Below, one piece after another: positions 48,023-56,404 of a stretch of 64,000 bases of DNA; position 1 is the first letter of the stretch, and every line of letters starts with the position of its first letter. Source of the DNA: Anaeromyxobacter terrae (lineage in GTDB: Bacteria; Myxococcota; Myxococcia; Myxococcales; Anaeromyxobacteraceae); contig NZ_JALCYY010000015.1 of assembly GCF_022690685.1 (NCBI RefSeq), positions 1 to 64,000 on the forward strand. Reading direction: 5' to 3'. A program made the position numbers and the translations under genes. The notes below the pieces were generated by a model. The model did no database searches. It was not told the origin of the DNA and worked only from the letters and a program-made list of their open reading frames with translations.

Positions 48023-48409
48023 TCACCCCATCCTCGCCCCGCGCGCGACGAGCAGCTCCCGCAGCACCGACCGGTGGCAGCGCGCCTCGTCCTCGCAGTA
48101 GCACCCCACCGAGAAGTCCGCGGTGTGCGAGAGCGCAGCGAGCAGGTCGAGCGTGCGGCTCGCCGCTGGCTCTGCCATCTCGGCGCGAAACTTCTTCGCG
48201 AACGCCGCCCAGTCCCGCTCGGTCCGCGCCGCTCTTCCGAGCTTCATCGTCCCGACGCTCGGCGCGAGGTTCGGATACCAGACGTCATACCAGTCGTCCG
48301 AGGCAAAGCGCGTCGCCGGAACGCCACGCGGCGGGCGGCGCACGGTGCCGATCCGTAAGCCCTCTCCGGCGGGGCGGGGACTGCCGAGGCGGACGACGAG
48401 AACCGTCAT
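48023..48409 (-). CDS. DUF488 family protein
   Basis: A 128-residue protein with the DUF488 marks GTVRRPPRGV, a SDDWYDVWYPNLAPS motif and a conserved C-terminal CYCEDEARCHRSVLRELL. The ATG at 48409 has AGAGGGAAG upstream. DUF488 proteins are widespread, small and of unknown function; the CYC...CHR cluster might bind metal or act in redox chemistry. A decayed copy of its first codons lies at about 49978-50036. Confidence 0.85.
   Translation of the reverse strand: MTVLVVRLGSPRPAGEGLRIGTVRRPPRGVPATRFASDDWYDVWYPNLAPSVGTMKLGRAARTERDWAAFAKKFRAEMAEPAASRTLDLLAALSHTADFSVGCYCEDEARCHRSVLRELLVARGARMG
48384..48408. repeat. Direct repeat, copy 1 (start of the DUF488 gene)
   Basis: CCGAGGCGGACGACGAGAACCGTCA occurs again with one mismatch at 50012-50036 in the same orientation. 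Weaker similarity continues about 30 bp further upstream on both, so the two ends share about 58 bp. Confidence 0.55.
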
Positions 48410-48542
48410 GACTTCCCTCTCGTTCAGGAGTTCGGCGCGGGCGCGGTGGCCGGTGCCGCGGGGAGCGTAGCCGATCGACGAACGATCTCGGTCCAAGACC
48501 TGCGAGGAGGCGGCGCGCTGGGCGCGAAACGGCCCGCGAGGG

Positions 48543-49031
48543 TCACGGCGGCGCCGATGCCGCGATGCGCGCGACCGTCCCGCCCGTCATCCGCACGAGC
48601 TCGGCGGGGGTCAGCTCGAAGACGGCGTGCGGGTGACCGGCCGCCGCCCAGATGCGCTCATACGCGAGCAGCGCCTCGTCCACCACCGCCAGCACCGGCT
48701 GCGCGTGTCCGATGGGTGGCACGCCGCCGATGGCGAACCCGGTGCGCTCGCGCACGAACTCAGCCGACGCGCGCGAGATGCGCTCGCCGATGACCGCCGA
48801 CACCGCCCGCTCGTCGACGCGGTGGCTTCCGCTGGCCGCGACGAGCACCGCTCGCCCGCTCGGCTTCGCCTCGAAGAGGAGTGACTTCACGATCTGCCCG
48901 ACGGCGCAGCCGACCGCCGTCGCAGCCTCGGCCGCGGTCCGCGCCGAGTCGGGCAGCTCGATCACCGTGTTGGCGAAGCCAGCGCCTCGCAACGCATCCT
49001 GAACCCTCTGAGAACTCGGCTTCAGCGCCAT
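48543..49031 (-). CDS. YbaK/EbsC-type aminoacyl-tRNA deacylase
   Basis: A 162-residue protein of the YbaK/ProX editing family: VGCAVGQIVKSLLFEA contains the conserved Lys of the active site, followed by LVAASGSHRVD and GFAIGGVPPIGH, where the GGVPP/GH loop is typical. Such enzymes free mischarged tRNA (for example Cys- or Ala-tRNA-Pro) in trans. ATG 49031 is the first Met before the domain. It is divergent from the PAP2 gene. Confidence 0.88.
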   Translation of the reverse strand: MALKPSSQRVQDALRGAGFANTVIELPDSARTAAEAATAVGCAVGQIVKSLLFEAKPSGRAVLVAASGSHRVDERAVSAVIGERISRASAEFVRERTGFAIGGVPPIGHAQPVLAVVDEALLAYERIWAAAGHPHAVFELTPAELVRMTGGTVARIAASAPP

Positions 49032-49166
49032 GATCGTGGTCCCACCGTGGATGTATAGCGCAGCTCGGAACCTGCGTGAGCGATCGACGAGGCGACCCGC
49101 TGTCGGGTGCGTCAGACCCGCCCAGCGCGGTGGCGGCCACTCGTTTGCATCCCAAGATTGTCGCGG

Positions 49167-49952
49167 ATGAAGCGTTCGCTGACGGTCGCTGTCGCCGCCT
49201 GTGCGGCCCTCGCCTGGCCCGCCGCTCCCTCCGCCGATGACCTCACCGTCCATCCGGCCGTCGACGTCCCGGTGACCCTCCTCGCAGGGGCCCTCGCCGC
49301 GGGCCTCGCCCTCCCCCAGCTCTCGCCGAGCCATTGCCGGTTCTGCGCCGTGAACCGCCTCGACGAGGCCGCGCGCGATGCGATCCGGCTGCCCGGCGCT
49401 GGCGCCGCGCTCCGCGCCCGACACATCTCCGACGTGATCGACAGCGGCGTGCTGTCCGTGGGCGCGGTCACGCTCTCCGCGCTCGGCGCGGCGCAGGACG
49501 GGATGCGGCAGACGTTCTTCGAGGACATGCTCGTCGTCGCGGAATCCGTCGCGATCGCGTCGGACCTCGCGAACGCCGCGAAGGACGGCTTCGCACGGCC
49601 ACGCCCGGCCGGCGGCTCCGCGTTCATGCCGGGGTCGCGCGATCGCAGCTTCTACTCGGGCCACACCTCGTTCGCGTTCTCGCTCGCGACGGCGACCGCG
49701 ACGGTCGCGACCATCCGGGGCAGATCGTGGGCGCCTTGGGCGTGGGGCGCCGGGCTCACGCTGGCGACCGGGGTGGGCTACCTCCGGATGGCCGGCGACG
49801 CGCACTGGCTCACCGACGTCGTCGCGGGCGCGGCCGTCGGGAGCGCGGTCGGGTTCGCGGTCCCCTGGTTCTTCCATCGCAGGTCGGGCCCGCGCCGACG
49901 CCGCGGCCTGGATCTGCAGCCCGCGCCGGGCGGCATCGCGCTGGTGTTTTGA
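49167..49952 (+). CDS. PAP2-family phosphatase (acid phosphatase-like)
   Basis: A 261-residue protein with a signal peptide (VAACAALAWPAAPSADD) and the three PAP2 motifs: KDGFARPRP (about 147-155), YSGHTS (about 170-175) and RMAGDAHWLTDV (about 212-223) with the nucleophilic His. A cysteine pair (CRFCAVN) lies near residue 55. It likely dephosphorylates lipid or small phosphoester substrates at the membrane or in the periplasm. Confidence 0.88.
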   Translation: MKRSLTVAVAACAALAWPAAPSADDLTVHPAVDVPVTLLAGALAAGLALPQLSPSHCRFCAVNRLDEAARDAIRLPGAGAALRARHISDVIDSGVLSVGAVTLSALGAAQDGMRQTFFEDMLVVAESVAIASDLANAAKDGFARPRPAGGSAFMPGSRDRSFYSGHTSFAFSLATATATVATIRGRSWAPWAWGAGLTLATGVGYLRMAGDAHWLTDVVAGAAVGSAVGFAVPWFFHRRSGPRRRRGLDLQPAPGGIALVF

Positions 49953-50011
49953 GCGCTGCCGAAAGCGAGCGTGGCGGTCCGCACGCCCTCACCGGCAGCG
50001 GGGTGTGACCA

Positions 50012-50036
50012 CCGAGGCGGGCGACGAGAACCGTCA
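50012..50036. repeat. Direct repeat, copy 2 (relic of a DUF488 start)
   Basis: CCGAGGCGGGCGACGAGAACCGTCA. Read on the minus strand it encodes LTVLVARLGG, matching the first residues of the DUF488 protein at 48409; no rest of the gene follows. It abuts the stop codon of the response-regulator gene. Confidence 0.5.
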
Positions 50037-50393
50037 AGGCTCGGCCGGCGAGGCCTGCGAGATGGCACGGAGAAGGTCCGCGACCTCGAAGGGCTTCTGG
50101 AGCTTCGCGTGCGCTTCGACGTCGCCGCAGTCCTGCGCAGACATGACGACCACCGGGATCGGCGCGAGCGCTGGATCTGCAAGCTGCGCCTCTCGAAAGT
50201 TCCACCCGTTCATCACGGGCATCATCAAGTCGAGCAGTATCAGGTCTGGAACGGCAGGCTCACGCCGGAGCAGGCGCAGCGCCGCGCACCCGTTCTCCGC
50301 CTGCTCGGTCGAGAACCCCTCGAGCGCCAGGAGCTCGACCACGCTCTCCCGCAGATCGGGGTCGTCCTCCACGACGAGTACCTTGGCCGTCAC
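50034..50393 (-). CDS. Single-domain response regulator
   Basis: A 119-residue receiver domain without output module: acidic pocket VVEDDPD (residues about 6-12), phosphoacceptor Asp in LILLDLMMPVMNG, Ser in VVMSAQD and Lys in LQKPF. Such proteins pass phosphate in phosphorelays or signal by protein binding. No kinase gene adjoins. The GTG start overlaps the stop of a 70-residue ORF (GTGA). Confidence 0.92.
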   Translation of the reverse strand: MTAKVLVVEDDPDLRESVVELLALEGFSTEQAENGCAALRLLRREPAVPDLILLDLMMPVMNGWNFREAQLADPALAPIPVVVMSAQDCGDVEAHAKLQKPFEVADLLRAISQASPAEP

Positions 50394-50602
50394 GGCGCGA
50401 GCCCCCGGGGAGCCCTCCCCGCGACGGCGGGCTCGCGCCGCGCGGCGGTCGCGTCGAGACCTGCGCGACCCAGCGCGTCCTTCAGGTTCCACCACGCCCT
50501 GACGAGCCGCCGCCACCGTGAAGGAGTGCAGTCTCGCCGGGCAGCCGCGAGCGCGTGTTCGTAGGTGGTGCGAGCGAGCGTGACGCGCGCTGTCGTAGTC
50601 AA
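50390..50602 (-). CDS. Small protein upstream of and coupled to the response regulator
   Basis: A 70-residue basic protein from TTG 50602, with GGAGGAACC just before it. It has amphipathic helices (LARTTYEHALAAARRD, RWRRLVRAWWNLKDALGRAG). The stop overlaps the regulator start by 4 bp, which supports it as a real gene. It may bind nucleic acid or the receiver; no family is recognised. Confidence 0.55.
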   Translation of the reverse strand: MTTTARVTLARTTYEHALAAARRDCTPSRWRRLVRAWWNLKDALGRAGLDATAARREPAVAGRAPRGLAP

Positions 50603-50842
50603 CGGTTCCTCCGTATCGGATGAGTTCCTCCTTCAAGCTCGACGTTCGTAGAGCAGGGCGCAACCGCCGCCTCGCGGCGCACCTGCCAGGCACGCATCCC
50701 GCCGTTCGTCATCGCGTCAGGTGCGCGCTCGACGCCGAGAGGTGCGAACGGAGCCGGGAGCAGTCGGCCACCCATGCCGGGGGCCGCAGGGCGGTCAGGC
50801 TCGCCAGGCACGGGCCGCCCGAGGCCTGGTCGCCGGTGAGCG

Positions 50843-51865
50843 CTACGGCCGGACCTGCAGCACGACCCGGAACCGCGCCCGGTTCGTGATCATCCGCTCG
50901 AAGGCGTCGTTCACCTGGCTGAGCGGGAATGCTTCGTTCCGCGAGGCGACCGCATTGAGCGCGCTGAAGGCCAGCGTCTCCTCGGAGTCCTTCGCCGTGC
51001 CGCTCGGCCAACCCTGCACCCGGCGCCGCCCTCCGATGAGCGGGAACGGCGAGACCTGGATCGGATCGGCCGACGCGCCGAGGACGAGAAGCGTCCCGTT
51101 GCGTCCCAGGCCGCCCATCAGCGCCGACATGAGCTGCGCGTTCGGCGCCGTGGCGAGGATGACGCGGGCGCCGCCCAGCTTCTGCAGCGCGGCCGCCGCG
51201 TCGCCGGTCTCCTGGTCGACGTACTCGTGCGCGCCGAGCTCCAGCGCGAGCGCGCGCTTCTCCGCACCGCGCGAGAGCGCGACGGTCCGGAAGCCGAGCT
51301 TCCGGGCGTACTGGAGGCCGAGGTGGCCGAGGCCCCCGATACCCTGCACCGCCACCAGGTCGCCGGCCCGGGCGCCGCTGTTGCGCAGCGAGTTGAACGT
51401 GGTGACGCCGGCACAGAGCAGCGGAGCGGCGGCGACCGAGTCGAGCGCGTCCGGGATGGCGGCGAGCGCCTCCTGCGGCGCGACCATGTACTCCGCGTAC
51501 CCGCCGTCGTAGCTGAAGCCGCAGACGAGGCCACGTTCGCACTCGATGAAGTCGCCCGAGCGGCACGCCTCGCACACGCCGCAGTGCCCCCCGTGCCAGC
51601 CCACGCCGACACGCTGCCCGGGGCGCCAGGCGACCACGCCCGCGCCGACGGCGTCGATGCGGCCGACCACCTCGTGGCCAGGGACGCGCGGGTAGGTCAG
51701 GCCTGGGTAGGTGCCGTCCGTCACGAACGCGTCCGAGTGGCAGATGCCGCAGGCCTCGACCGCGATGCGGACACGTCCCGCTGCCGCCTCGGGCACCGGA
51801 CGCTCCACGAGCGCAAAGCCCGAGCCGGGCCTGGTGACCTCGACTGCTCGCATCGTCTTCGCCAC
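50843..51865 (-). CDS. Zinc-dependent alcohol dehydrogenase (MDR family)
   Basis: A 340-residue enzyme with catalytic zinc ligands CGICHSD and GHEVVG, structural zinc cysteines in a C-x2-C-x2-C-x7-C arrangement (GHCGVCEACRSGDFIECERG), and the NAD-binding GIGGLGHLGLQYA motif. It oxidises alcohols or reduces aldehydes. The GTG at 51865 has GGAGG upstream; an ATG at 51853 is an alternative. Stand-alone gene. Confidence 0.93.
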   Translation of the reverse strand: MAKTMRAVEVTRPGSGFALVERPVPEAAAGRVRIAVEACGICHSDAFVTDGTYPGLTYPRVPGHEVVGRIDAVGAGVVAWRPGQRVGVGWHGGHCGVCEACRSGDFIECERGLVCGFSYDGGYAEYMVAPQEALAAIPDALDSVAAAPLLCAGVTTFNSLRNSGARAGDLVAVQGIGGLGHLGLQYARKLGFRTVALSRGAEKRALALELGAHEYVDQETGDAAAALQKLGGARVILATAPNAQLMSALMGGLGRNGTLLVLGASADPIQVSPFPLIGGRRRVQGWPSGTAKDSEETLAFSALNAVASRNEAFPLSQVNDAFERMITNRARFRVVLQVRP

Positions 51866-52309
51866 GCGCCACCTCCGCCGCCGGGTTCCGCCCAGCGGCC
51901 ACGTGCGGCGAGCCGACCAGGCGGCGAGAACATGACCACCGCGGAGCGGCAACGCTACGCAGCCGGCGCGACGTCCGGACGCGGGCGCCTGACCTTCCTC
52001 ACGGCCGCACGGCATCCGGTCGAGGTGCGAGCGGCGGCGTCGTTCCACGGCGGCGGACTCGTGACCCGCCATGGCCGCCGCGGACGCCGCAGGACGAGGT
52101 AGCGCGTCCGAGTCGGTGCGGAATGGGGATTCAACCGGTTCTTACGCCCCACGCGGCCAGAGACGCCGAGAAGAGCCGCCGAGGACGCCACCGTACATCT
52201 GCGGCGACGGTGTGGCCGCGTCGGCCACCGTGGCTGCGGAGGCTGAAGTCGGGAGCGCCGTGGCGGCGCCGACCTGATTCCGCAATCTCTCGCTGGAGCC
52301 GGAGTCCGT
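51866..52309. other. 444-bp gap without a convincing gene
   Basis: A possible 56-codon frame near 51932-52102 (MTTAERQRYAAG...) has no ribosome-binding site or similarity and is not called. Promoters for the divergent dehydrogenase and ferritin-like genes must be here. Confidence 0.4.
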
Positions 52310-53002
52310 ATGAATAGGCTCGTCGACAAGAACAGGGAAAAGGTGATGGACGTACTCGCGGAGCGCCTCTGCTTCGAGCGTACGAGCGTGAAGCTGTACG
52401 AGAAGGTCCTGGAGCGCATGCGCCGGATGCTCGGCTGGAACGCCGCGGCTTCGGACGCCGGTGACTACACCACGTACGGCTTGAGCGGCTTCCGTGACCC
52501 AGATGCGTTGCGGGCTCTGCGCAAGGACATCGAGCGAGAGCAGGGCGGTGCTGCCGCCGAGAGCGATCCCGAGGAGAGGTTCACCGCTGCGATCCTGCGG
52601 GACGTGGAGGCATGCCGCGATCAGGAGAAGGCACACGCACGCTGGCTCGAGGAGTACATCCGGAAGCTCGGCGGCGACCCGGAGCGCATGACGGAGATGG
52701 CGAAGCTGAGCACGCGAGAGTCGCGGGGCATCGACGCCGTGATCATGAAGGACGCCGAGCTCCCCCACCTGTTCCATGCGTTGCTCGCGGCGGAGCACCT
52801 CGACGCGGCGGGGTGGGACCTGCTCGTCGCGCTCGCCGACGACGCGGGCGATCGCGACACCAGGGACGAGTTCGAGAAGCGACTGCGCGAAGAGGAGCAG
52901 CACCTCTCGTTCGTACGCGAGGCCTTGCGGACCTTCGCGGCCCACGCAATCCTGGGCCAGGACTTCCGGTCGCCCACGCTCGGCGCGCCACCGGCGCATT
53001 GA
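52310..53002 (+). CDS. Ferritin-like/rubrerythrin-like protein
   Basis: A 230-residue helical protein with regularly spaced Glu and His suited to a di-iron four-helix bundle (LCFERTSVKLYEKVLER; ILRDVEACRDQEKAHARWLEEYI; LLAAEHLDAAGWDLLVALAD; FEKRLREEEQHLSFVREAL, with E-x2-H). It may store or detoxify iron or peroxide. No rubredoxin domain is fused, but a short zinc ribbon gene follows 70 bp downstream. Confidence 0.8.
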   Translation: MNRLVDKNREKVMDVLAERLCFERTSVKLYEKVLERMRRMLGWNAAASDAGDYTTYGLSGFRDPDALRALRKDIEREQGGAAAESDPEERFTAAILRDVEACRDQEKAHARWLEEYIRKLGGDPERMTEMAKLSTRESRGIDAVIMKDAELPHLFHALLAAEHLDAAGWDLLVALADDAGDRDTRDEFEKRLREEEQHLSFVREALRTFAAHAILGQDFRSPTLGAPPAH

Positions 53003-53072
53003 GCTCCAGCGAGCGGGAGCTCGCAAGTTCGACGGCGGCGCCGCGCGCGCGGCCCGGGTTAGAGTGGACGCC

Positions 53073-53216
53073 ATGCCCATCCACGTTCCCGCGCCCACCC
53101 TGCCGACGAACAAGTGCCCGAAGTGCGGCACCGAAGGCGTCGTCGAGCAGTCCATCGGCAACATGACGACCTATGTCTGCCCGAAGTGCGGCGCGCGATG
53201 GGTAGGGGCGCGCTGA
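53073..53216 (+). CDS. 47-residue zinc-ribbon protein
   Basis: MPIHVPAPTLPTNKCPKCGT continues to VCPKCGARWVG: two CPKCG knuckles about 21 residues apart form a complete zinc ribbon. Its small size and strong pattern favour a real gene. It may bind nucleic acid or act as an electron-transfer-like ribbon next to the ferritin-like protein. Confidence 0.65.
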   Translation: MPIHVPAPTLPTNKCPKCGTEGVVEQSIGNMTTYVCPKCGARWVGAR

Positions 53217-53253
53217 TCCTGCCGGCCTGCGGCGACGCCTCGAGGTCCGTCGC

Positions 53254-54414
53254 TCAGCGAGAGAGCACGTTCGCCGCCGCGGCGTTCGTGGGGACGGAGG
53301 GCCCCCCGTCCCCAGGTTGCGGCCGCGGGCGTCGCCAGAGGGCCGCGAGAGCGAGCGCCGCAGGGATCAGCAGCCACCCCGACGGAGGACGAGGATGTCC
53401 CACGAGGAGGAAGCCGGCCGCGGCGATGCCGAGGAGGAGGCGCGCGATGCGCTGGAAGCACGCCAGGCTCTCATCGAGATCGTCGATGCGGCGTAGCCGG
53501 GCTCCCCGCTCGTGCCGTCGGGTGAACAGCGCGCCCGCGACGCAGAGCGCGACGCTGGCGCCGCCTGCCGCCCGCTGCGCGATCCAGCCACGCGCTCCCG
53601 CCGCCTCGAGGACCCCGAGCGCGACGAAGATGCCGCTCCAGAGCAGCGTCAGGAGGACGTTCGGGTGGCGGAACAGCCCCGTGCTCCAGAGGCGCGGCAC
53701 GTAGTTCCAGCGCGAGTACTCCGCGGTCAGCGGGTACCGCGCGTGCAGGACCGAGGCGGCCCAGATGGCCGCCAGCGCCAGGAAGCTCGCACCGACGAGG
53801 CCGGGCGGTGGCGCTGCTCCCGCGGCGACGCCCGCGCCAGCTGCAGCGAAGACGAGCGCCGTGGAACGCTCGCCGAACGTCGCTCCGCCCCTCGCCTCGC
53901 GCGAGCCCCAGATCACCACGGCGATCACGAACCCGGTCAGGACGGCCCTTCCGCTGCCCCAGGCGGCGGTCAGCATCCAGACCGCCTTCCAAGGAAGCAA
54001 TGCGACGAGGAGCCACGCCATGGCGGGCAGCCGTAGGGGACCAGGCGGCCGCTGTGCTGCGGGGGCGCGGAGCTCCTCGGGCTTCACCTTTCGGAAAAGC
54101 CGCGGGAGGCGCTGGAACAGTCCCAGGTCGCCGCTCACCTTCATCCGACCGTCCAGGATCGCGGTCGTCGGGTCGAGAAGGTTCTCGGCCACTGCGCGCC
54201 AGACCGCGGCCTCCGTCTCGACCCTGAGCGTCGGCGGCTCGAGGGGACCTCGCTCGAACCGGCAATGGCCGTCGGCGATGATCAGCTGGTACGTGCCGCG
54301 CTCCTCTCCGACGAAGGTGAGCTCCACCACCGCGGGATCCGAGCCCAGCGACGCATCGAACCCGAGCGCCATTCCTTCCACCAGCTGCCGCATGCTGACC
54401 GGTCGTGTCATCAC
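53254..54414 (-). CDS. SCP2-like domain fused to membrane domain
   Basis: A 386-residue protein. Residues 1-110 resemble an SCP2 sterol-transfer domain (VVELTFVGEERGTYQLIIADG, CRFERGPLEPPTLRVETEAAVW, KVSGDLGLFQRLPRLF), and residues 125-365 have about six to seven membrane helices. The SCP2 part is clearly homologous to the C-terminal part of the gene just upstream. GTG 54414 or ATG 54411 overlaps that gene's stop. The membrane part resembles no transporter I recognise. Controlled with its partner by the TetR operators at 55594-55645. Confidence 0.7.
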   Translation of the reverse strand: MMTRPVSMRQLVEGMALGFDASLGSDPAVVELTFVGEERGTYQLIIADGHCRFERGPLEPPTLRVETEAAVWRAVAENLLDPTTAILDGRMKVSGDLGLFQRLPRLFRKVKPEELRAPAAQRPPGPLRLPAMAWLLVALLPWKAVWMLTAAWGSGRAVLTGFVIAVVIWGSREARGGATFGERSTALVFAAAGAGVAAGAAPPPGLVGASFLALAAIWAASVLHARYPLTAEYSRWNYVPRLWSTGLFRHPNVLLTLLWSGIFVALGVLEAAGARGWIAQRAAGGASVALCVAGALFTRRHERGARLRRIDDLDESLACFQRIARLLLGIAAAGFLLVGHPRPPSGWLLIPAALALAALWRRPRPQPGDGGPSVPTNAAAANVLSR

Positions 54415-55532
54415 GGCCTCGCGCTCCCGAAGAGCTCGTTCATCCGGACGAGGAGCCCGATGTCACCGCGGGCACGGTAGGCCCCCTCCTCGAGCGCTCG
54501 ACGGCCATCCCGGCGCCCGGTGGCGATCGCGGTCCACACCTCGGACTCGGCCTCGATGGTGAGCGTCGGAGTCGACGCCGGCCCCTCCTCGAACCGGCAG
54601 GTGCCGTTCTCCACGGCGAGGTGGTAGGTGCCCGGCTCCGCTCCGCCGATGCGGAACTCGATCCGAGCGTCGAGGTCTCCGGCGGCGGCGGAGGCGAACG
54701 TGGTGGTCATCCCCGCGACGAGCGTCCTGCAGGAGAGGCCTGCATCGGCTGGGTCGAGGTCCTCCTCGGCGAGCGCGGTCGGCGTCGCGCCGGCCGGGCG
54801 ACCGTGCCGCGCCATGAGCTCGGTCCAGAATCGGTTCGCCTGCTGGTAGAAGGCGATCCGGCCGCCGGGGAACAGGTCGCGCCCGAGGGCCTCCGCCAGC
54901 GCGTCGGGGAGGCGCCCCTCTCGCACCAGCGCGGCTCCCGCGCGGCGGACGTCGGCGAGGTACGGCGCGAACAGCGGCGCCAGCGCCGTGCGCGAGAGCG
55001 GCTCGGCGCCGGGTCGGAGCAGCTCGCCCATCCACGTCCAGTGGTGGCGTTCGGCGATGTACCGGAACGTGTGGACCATTGGCGCGAACTGATCCGTGTC
55101 CGGGAAGCCGCAGGGCGACACGAGCATCGCTCGCGCGGGCCCATCATGACGCCTGGGGTGCGTGGTCTGCGCGGGCGCTCGCGGATCAGGGACGAGCCAC
55201 GGCTCGCTCTCCGGCAAGAGGCGGTCGAGGAACGTCTTCATGAGCCCCGTCATCGAGAAGTGGTACAGCGGGGTGCCGAACACCACGACGTCCGCCGCGC
55301 GCCAGTCGTCCATGATGCCGGCCATCCCGTCGCGGTCGCGATGGATGCACGCACCGGGCGTGGCTACCCAGCACGTGTAGCAGCCGACGCACGGCCGGAG
55401 ATCGAGCGCCGCGAGGTGCACGAGCCTCGTGTCCGCGCCCGCGTCCTCCATGCCGGCCAGCAACGCCTCCAGGATGCGGAACGTGGCGCTCACGCGCTTC
55501 CGAGGCGAGCCGTTCAAGGCGAGAACCTTCAT
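54411..55532 (-). CDS. NADPH-dependent FMN reductase/flavodoxin-like protein fused to an SCP2-like domain
   Basis: A 373-residue protein. Residues 1-190 are a flavodoxin-like FMN-reductase fold: MKVLALNGSPRK start, then CVGCYTCW and DDWRAADVVVFGTPLYHFSMTGLMKTFLDR. A helical region follows, and residues about 270-373 form an SCP2-like hydrophobic-ligand domain (LDARIEFRIGGAEPGTYHLAVENG, CRFEEGPASTPTLTIEAESEVW). The fusion suggests reduction of a lipid-like or quinone-like substrate held by the SCP2 part. Its promoter is shared with the divergent TetR gene. Confidence 0.82.
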   Translation of the reverse strand: MKVLALNGSPRKRVSATFRILEALLAGMEDAGADTRLVHLAALDLRPCVGCYTCWVATPGACIHRDRDGMAGIMDDWRAADVVVFGTPLYHFSMTGLMKTFLDRLLPESEPWLVPDPRAPAQTTHPRRHDGPARAMLVSPCGFPDTDQFAPMVHTFRYIAERHHWTWMGELLRPGAEPLSRTALAPLFAPYLADVRRAGAALVREGRLPDALAEALGRDLFPGGRIAFYQQANRFWTELMARHGRPAGATPTALAEEDLDPADAGLSCRTLVAGMTTTFASAAAGDLDARIEFRIGGAEPGTYHLAVENGTCRFEEGPASTPTLTIEAESEVWTAIATGRRDGRRALEEGAYRARGDIGLLVRMNELFGSARP

Positions 55533-55593
55533 ACGTCCTCCTCCTGGGTGACTGCCGCCGTTTGACGGGCGCAGTCGGGCTGCGTACCCTGGC

Positions 55594-55611
55594 TGGTACC
55601 GAACCGTACCA
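55594..55611. promoter_or_regulatory. TetR operator 1 (TGGTAC-N6-GTACCA)
   Basis: TGGTACCGAACCGTACCA is an 18-bp site with perfect 6-bp inverted arms, located between the divergent SCP2 operon and the tetR gene. Confidence 0.75.
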
Positions 55612-55627
55612 ACGGCGACAGGGAGGA

Positions 55628-55645
55628 TGGTACTGATGGGTACCA
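55628..55645. promoter_or_regulatory. TetR operator 2 (TGGTAC-N6-GTACCA), over the tetR start
   Basis: TGGTACTGATGGGTACCA has the same arms as operator 1, centred 34 bp away (about three helical turns), and covers the tetR ATG at 55636. Binding here would repress tetR directly. Confidence 0.75.
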
Positions 55646-56349
55646 AAGTCAAGGGTCGAGCCGTCTCCCGGAAGCCCTCCCCCGCGCGAGCGGTGCCCCG
55701 CTCCACGGCAGACGCGCCGCCGGGCGCCGTGGAGGCGCAGGATCCGCGTGCGGCAGCGATCCGCCGCGCCGCCTTCGAGGCGTTCGTGGAGCACGGCGTG
55801 TCGGGGGCGACGACCGACGAGATCGCGCGCCGCGCCCAGGTGTCGAAGCGCGAGATCTACCGGCTCTTCGGGAGCAAGGAAGTGCTCTTCACGGAGCTGG
55901 TGCGAGAGCGTGCCTCGCTGATGCGGCGCGCCCTCGATCTGCCGCCGCCGTCGGACCGCGCGTCCGCGCTCGAGACGCTCGAGCGCTTCGGGCGCGAGTT
56001 CCTGACGCTGCTCACCGCCCCGACGACGGTCGCGGTGTATCGGCTGGTCATCGGAGAGGTCACTCGACTCCCGGAGCTGGGGCGTCAGCTCGACGCGCAA
56101 GGGCGCGGCACGGTCTCATCCGCGCTCACGGGCTGGATCACCCTGGCGGCGGACCGAGGGGCTCTGCCGGTCCCGGACGTGCAGCGCGCCGCGGGAAGCT
56201 TCATGGCGTTGCTCATGGGCGAGCTTCCGACACGCCTCATGCTCGGTGCGGTCGCCACGCCCCCGGACGGCGAGATACGACGGCGCGCGGCGCTCGCGAC
56301 GGCGGCCTTCACGCGCCTCTGGCTCTCGTCCGCGCAGCCTGCGGACTGA
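55636..56349 (+). CDS. TetR-family transcriptional repressor
   Basis: A 237-residue regulator with an N-terminal basic tail, a TetR helix-turn-helix (about residues 40-85, AAFEAFVEHGVSGATTDEIARRAQVSKREIYRLFGSKEVLF) and an all-helical ligand domain. ATG 55636 is preferred because GGGAGG lies 9 bp upstream, whereas ATG 55627 would touch it. Two identical-arm operators flank and cover its start, so it very likely represses itself and the divergent FMN-reductase/SCP2 operon. Confidence 0.9.
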   Translation: MGTKVKGRAVSRKPSPARAVPRSTADAPPGAVEAQDPRAAAIRRAAFEAFVEHGVSGATTDEIARRAQVSKREIYRLFGSKEVLFTELVRERASLMRRALDLPPPSDRASALETLERFGREFLTLLTAPTTVAVYRLVIGEVTRLPELGRQLDAQGRGTVSSALTGWITLAADRGALPVPDVQRAAGSFMALLMGELPTRLMLGAVATPPDGEIRRRAALATAAFTRLWLSSAQPAD

Positions 56350-56404
56350 TGCTCCCGCGACTCATGCAACCCTCCCTGCCAGCGAAGTCCCCCGGCCCTT
56401 CACC

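Noticed and set aside
51932-52102. A 56-codon frame between the dehydrogenase and the ferritin-like gene
   Set aside because: No ribosome-binding site, codon bias or similarity; low-complexity Arg-rich end.
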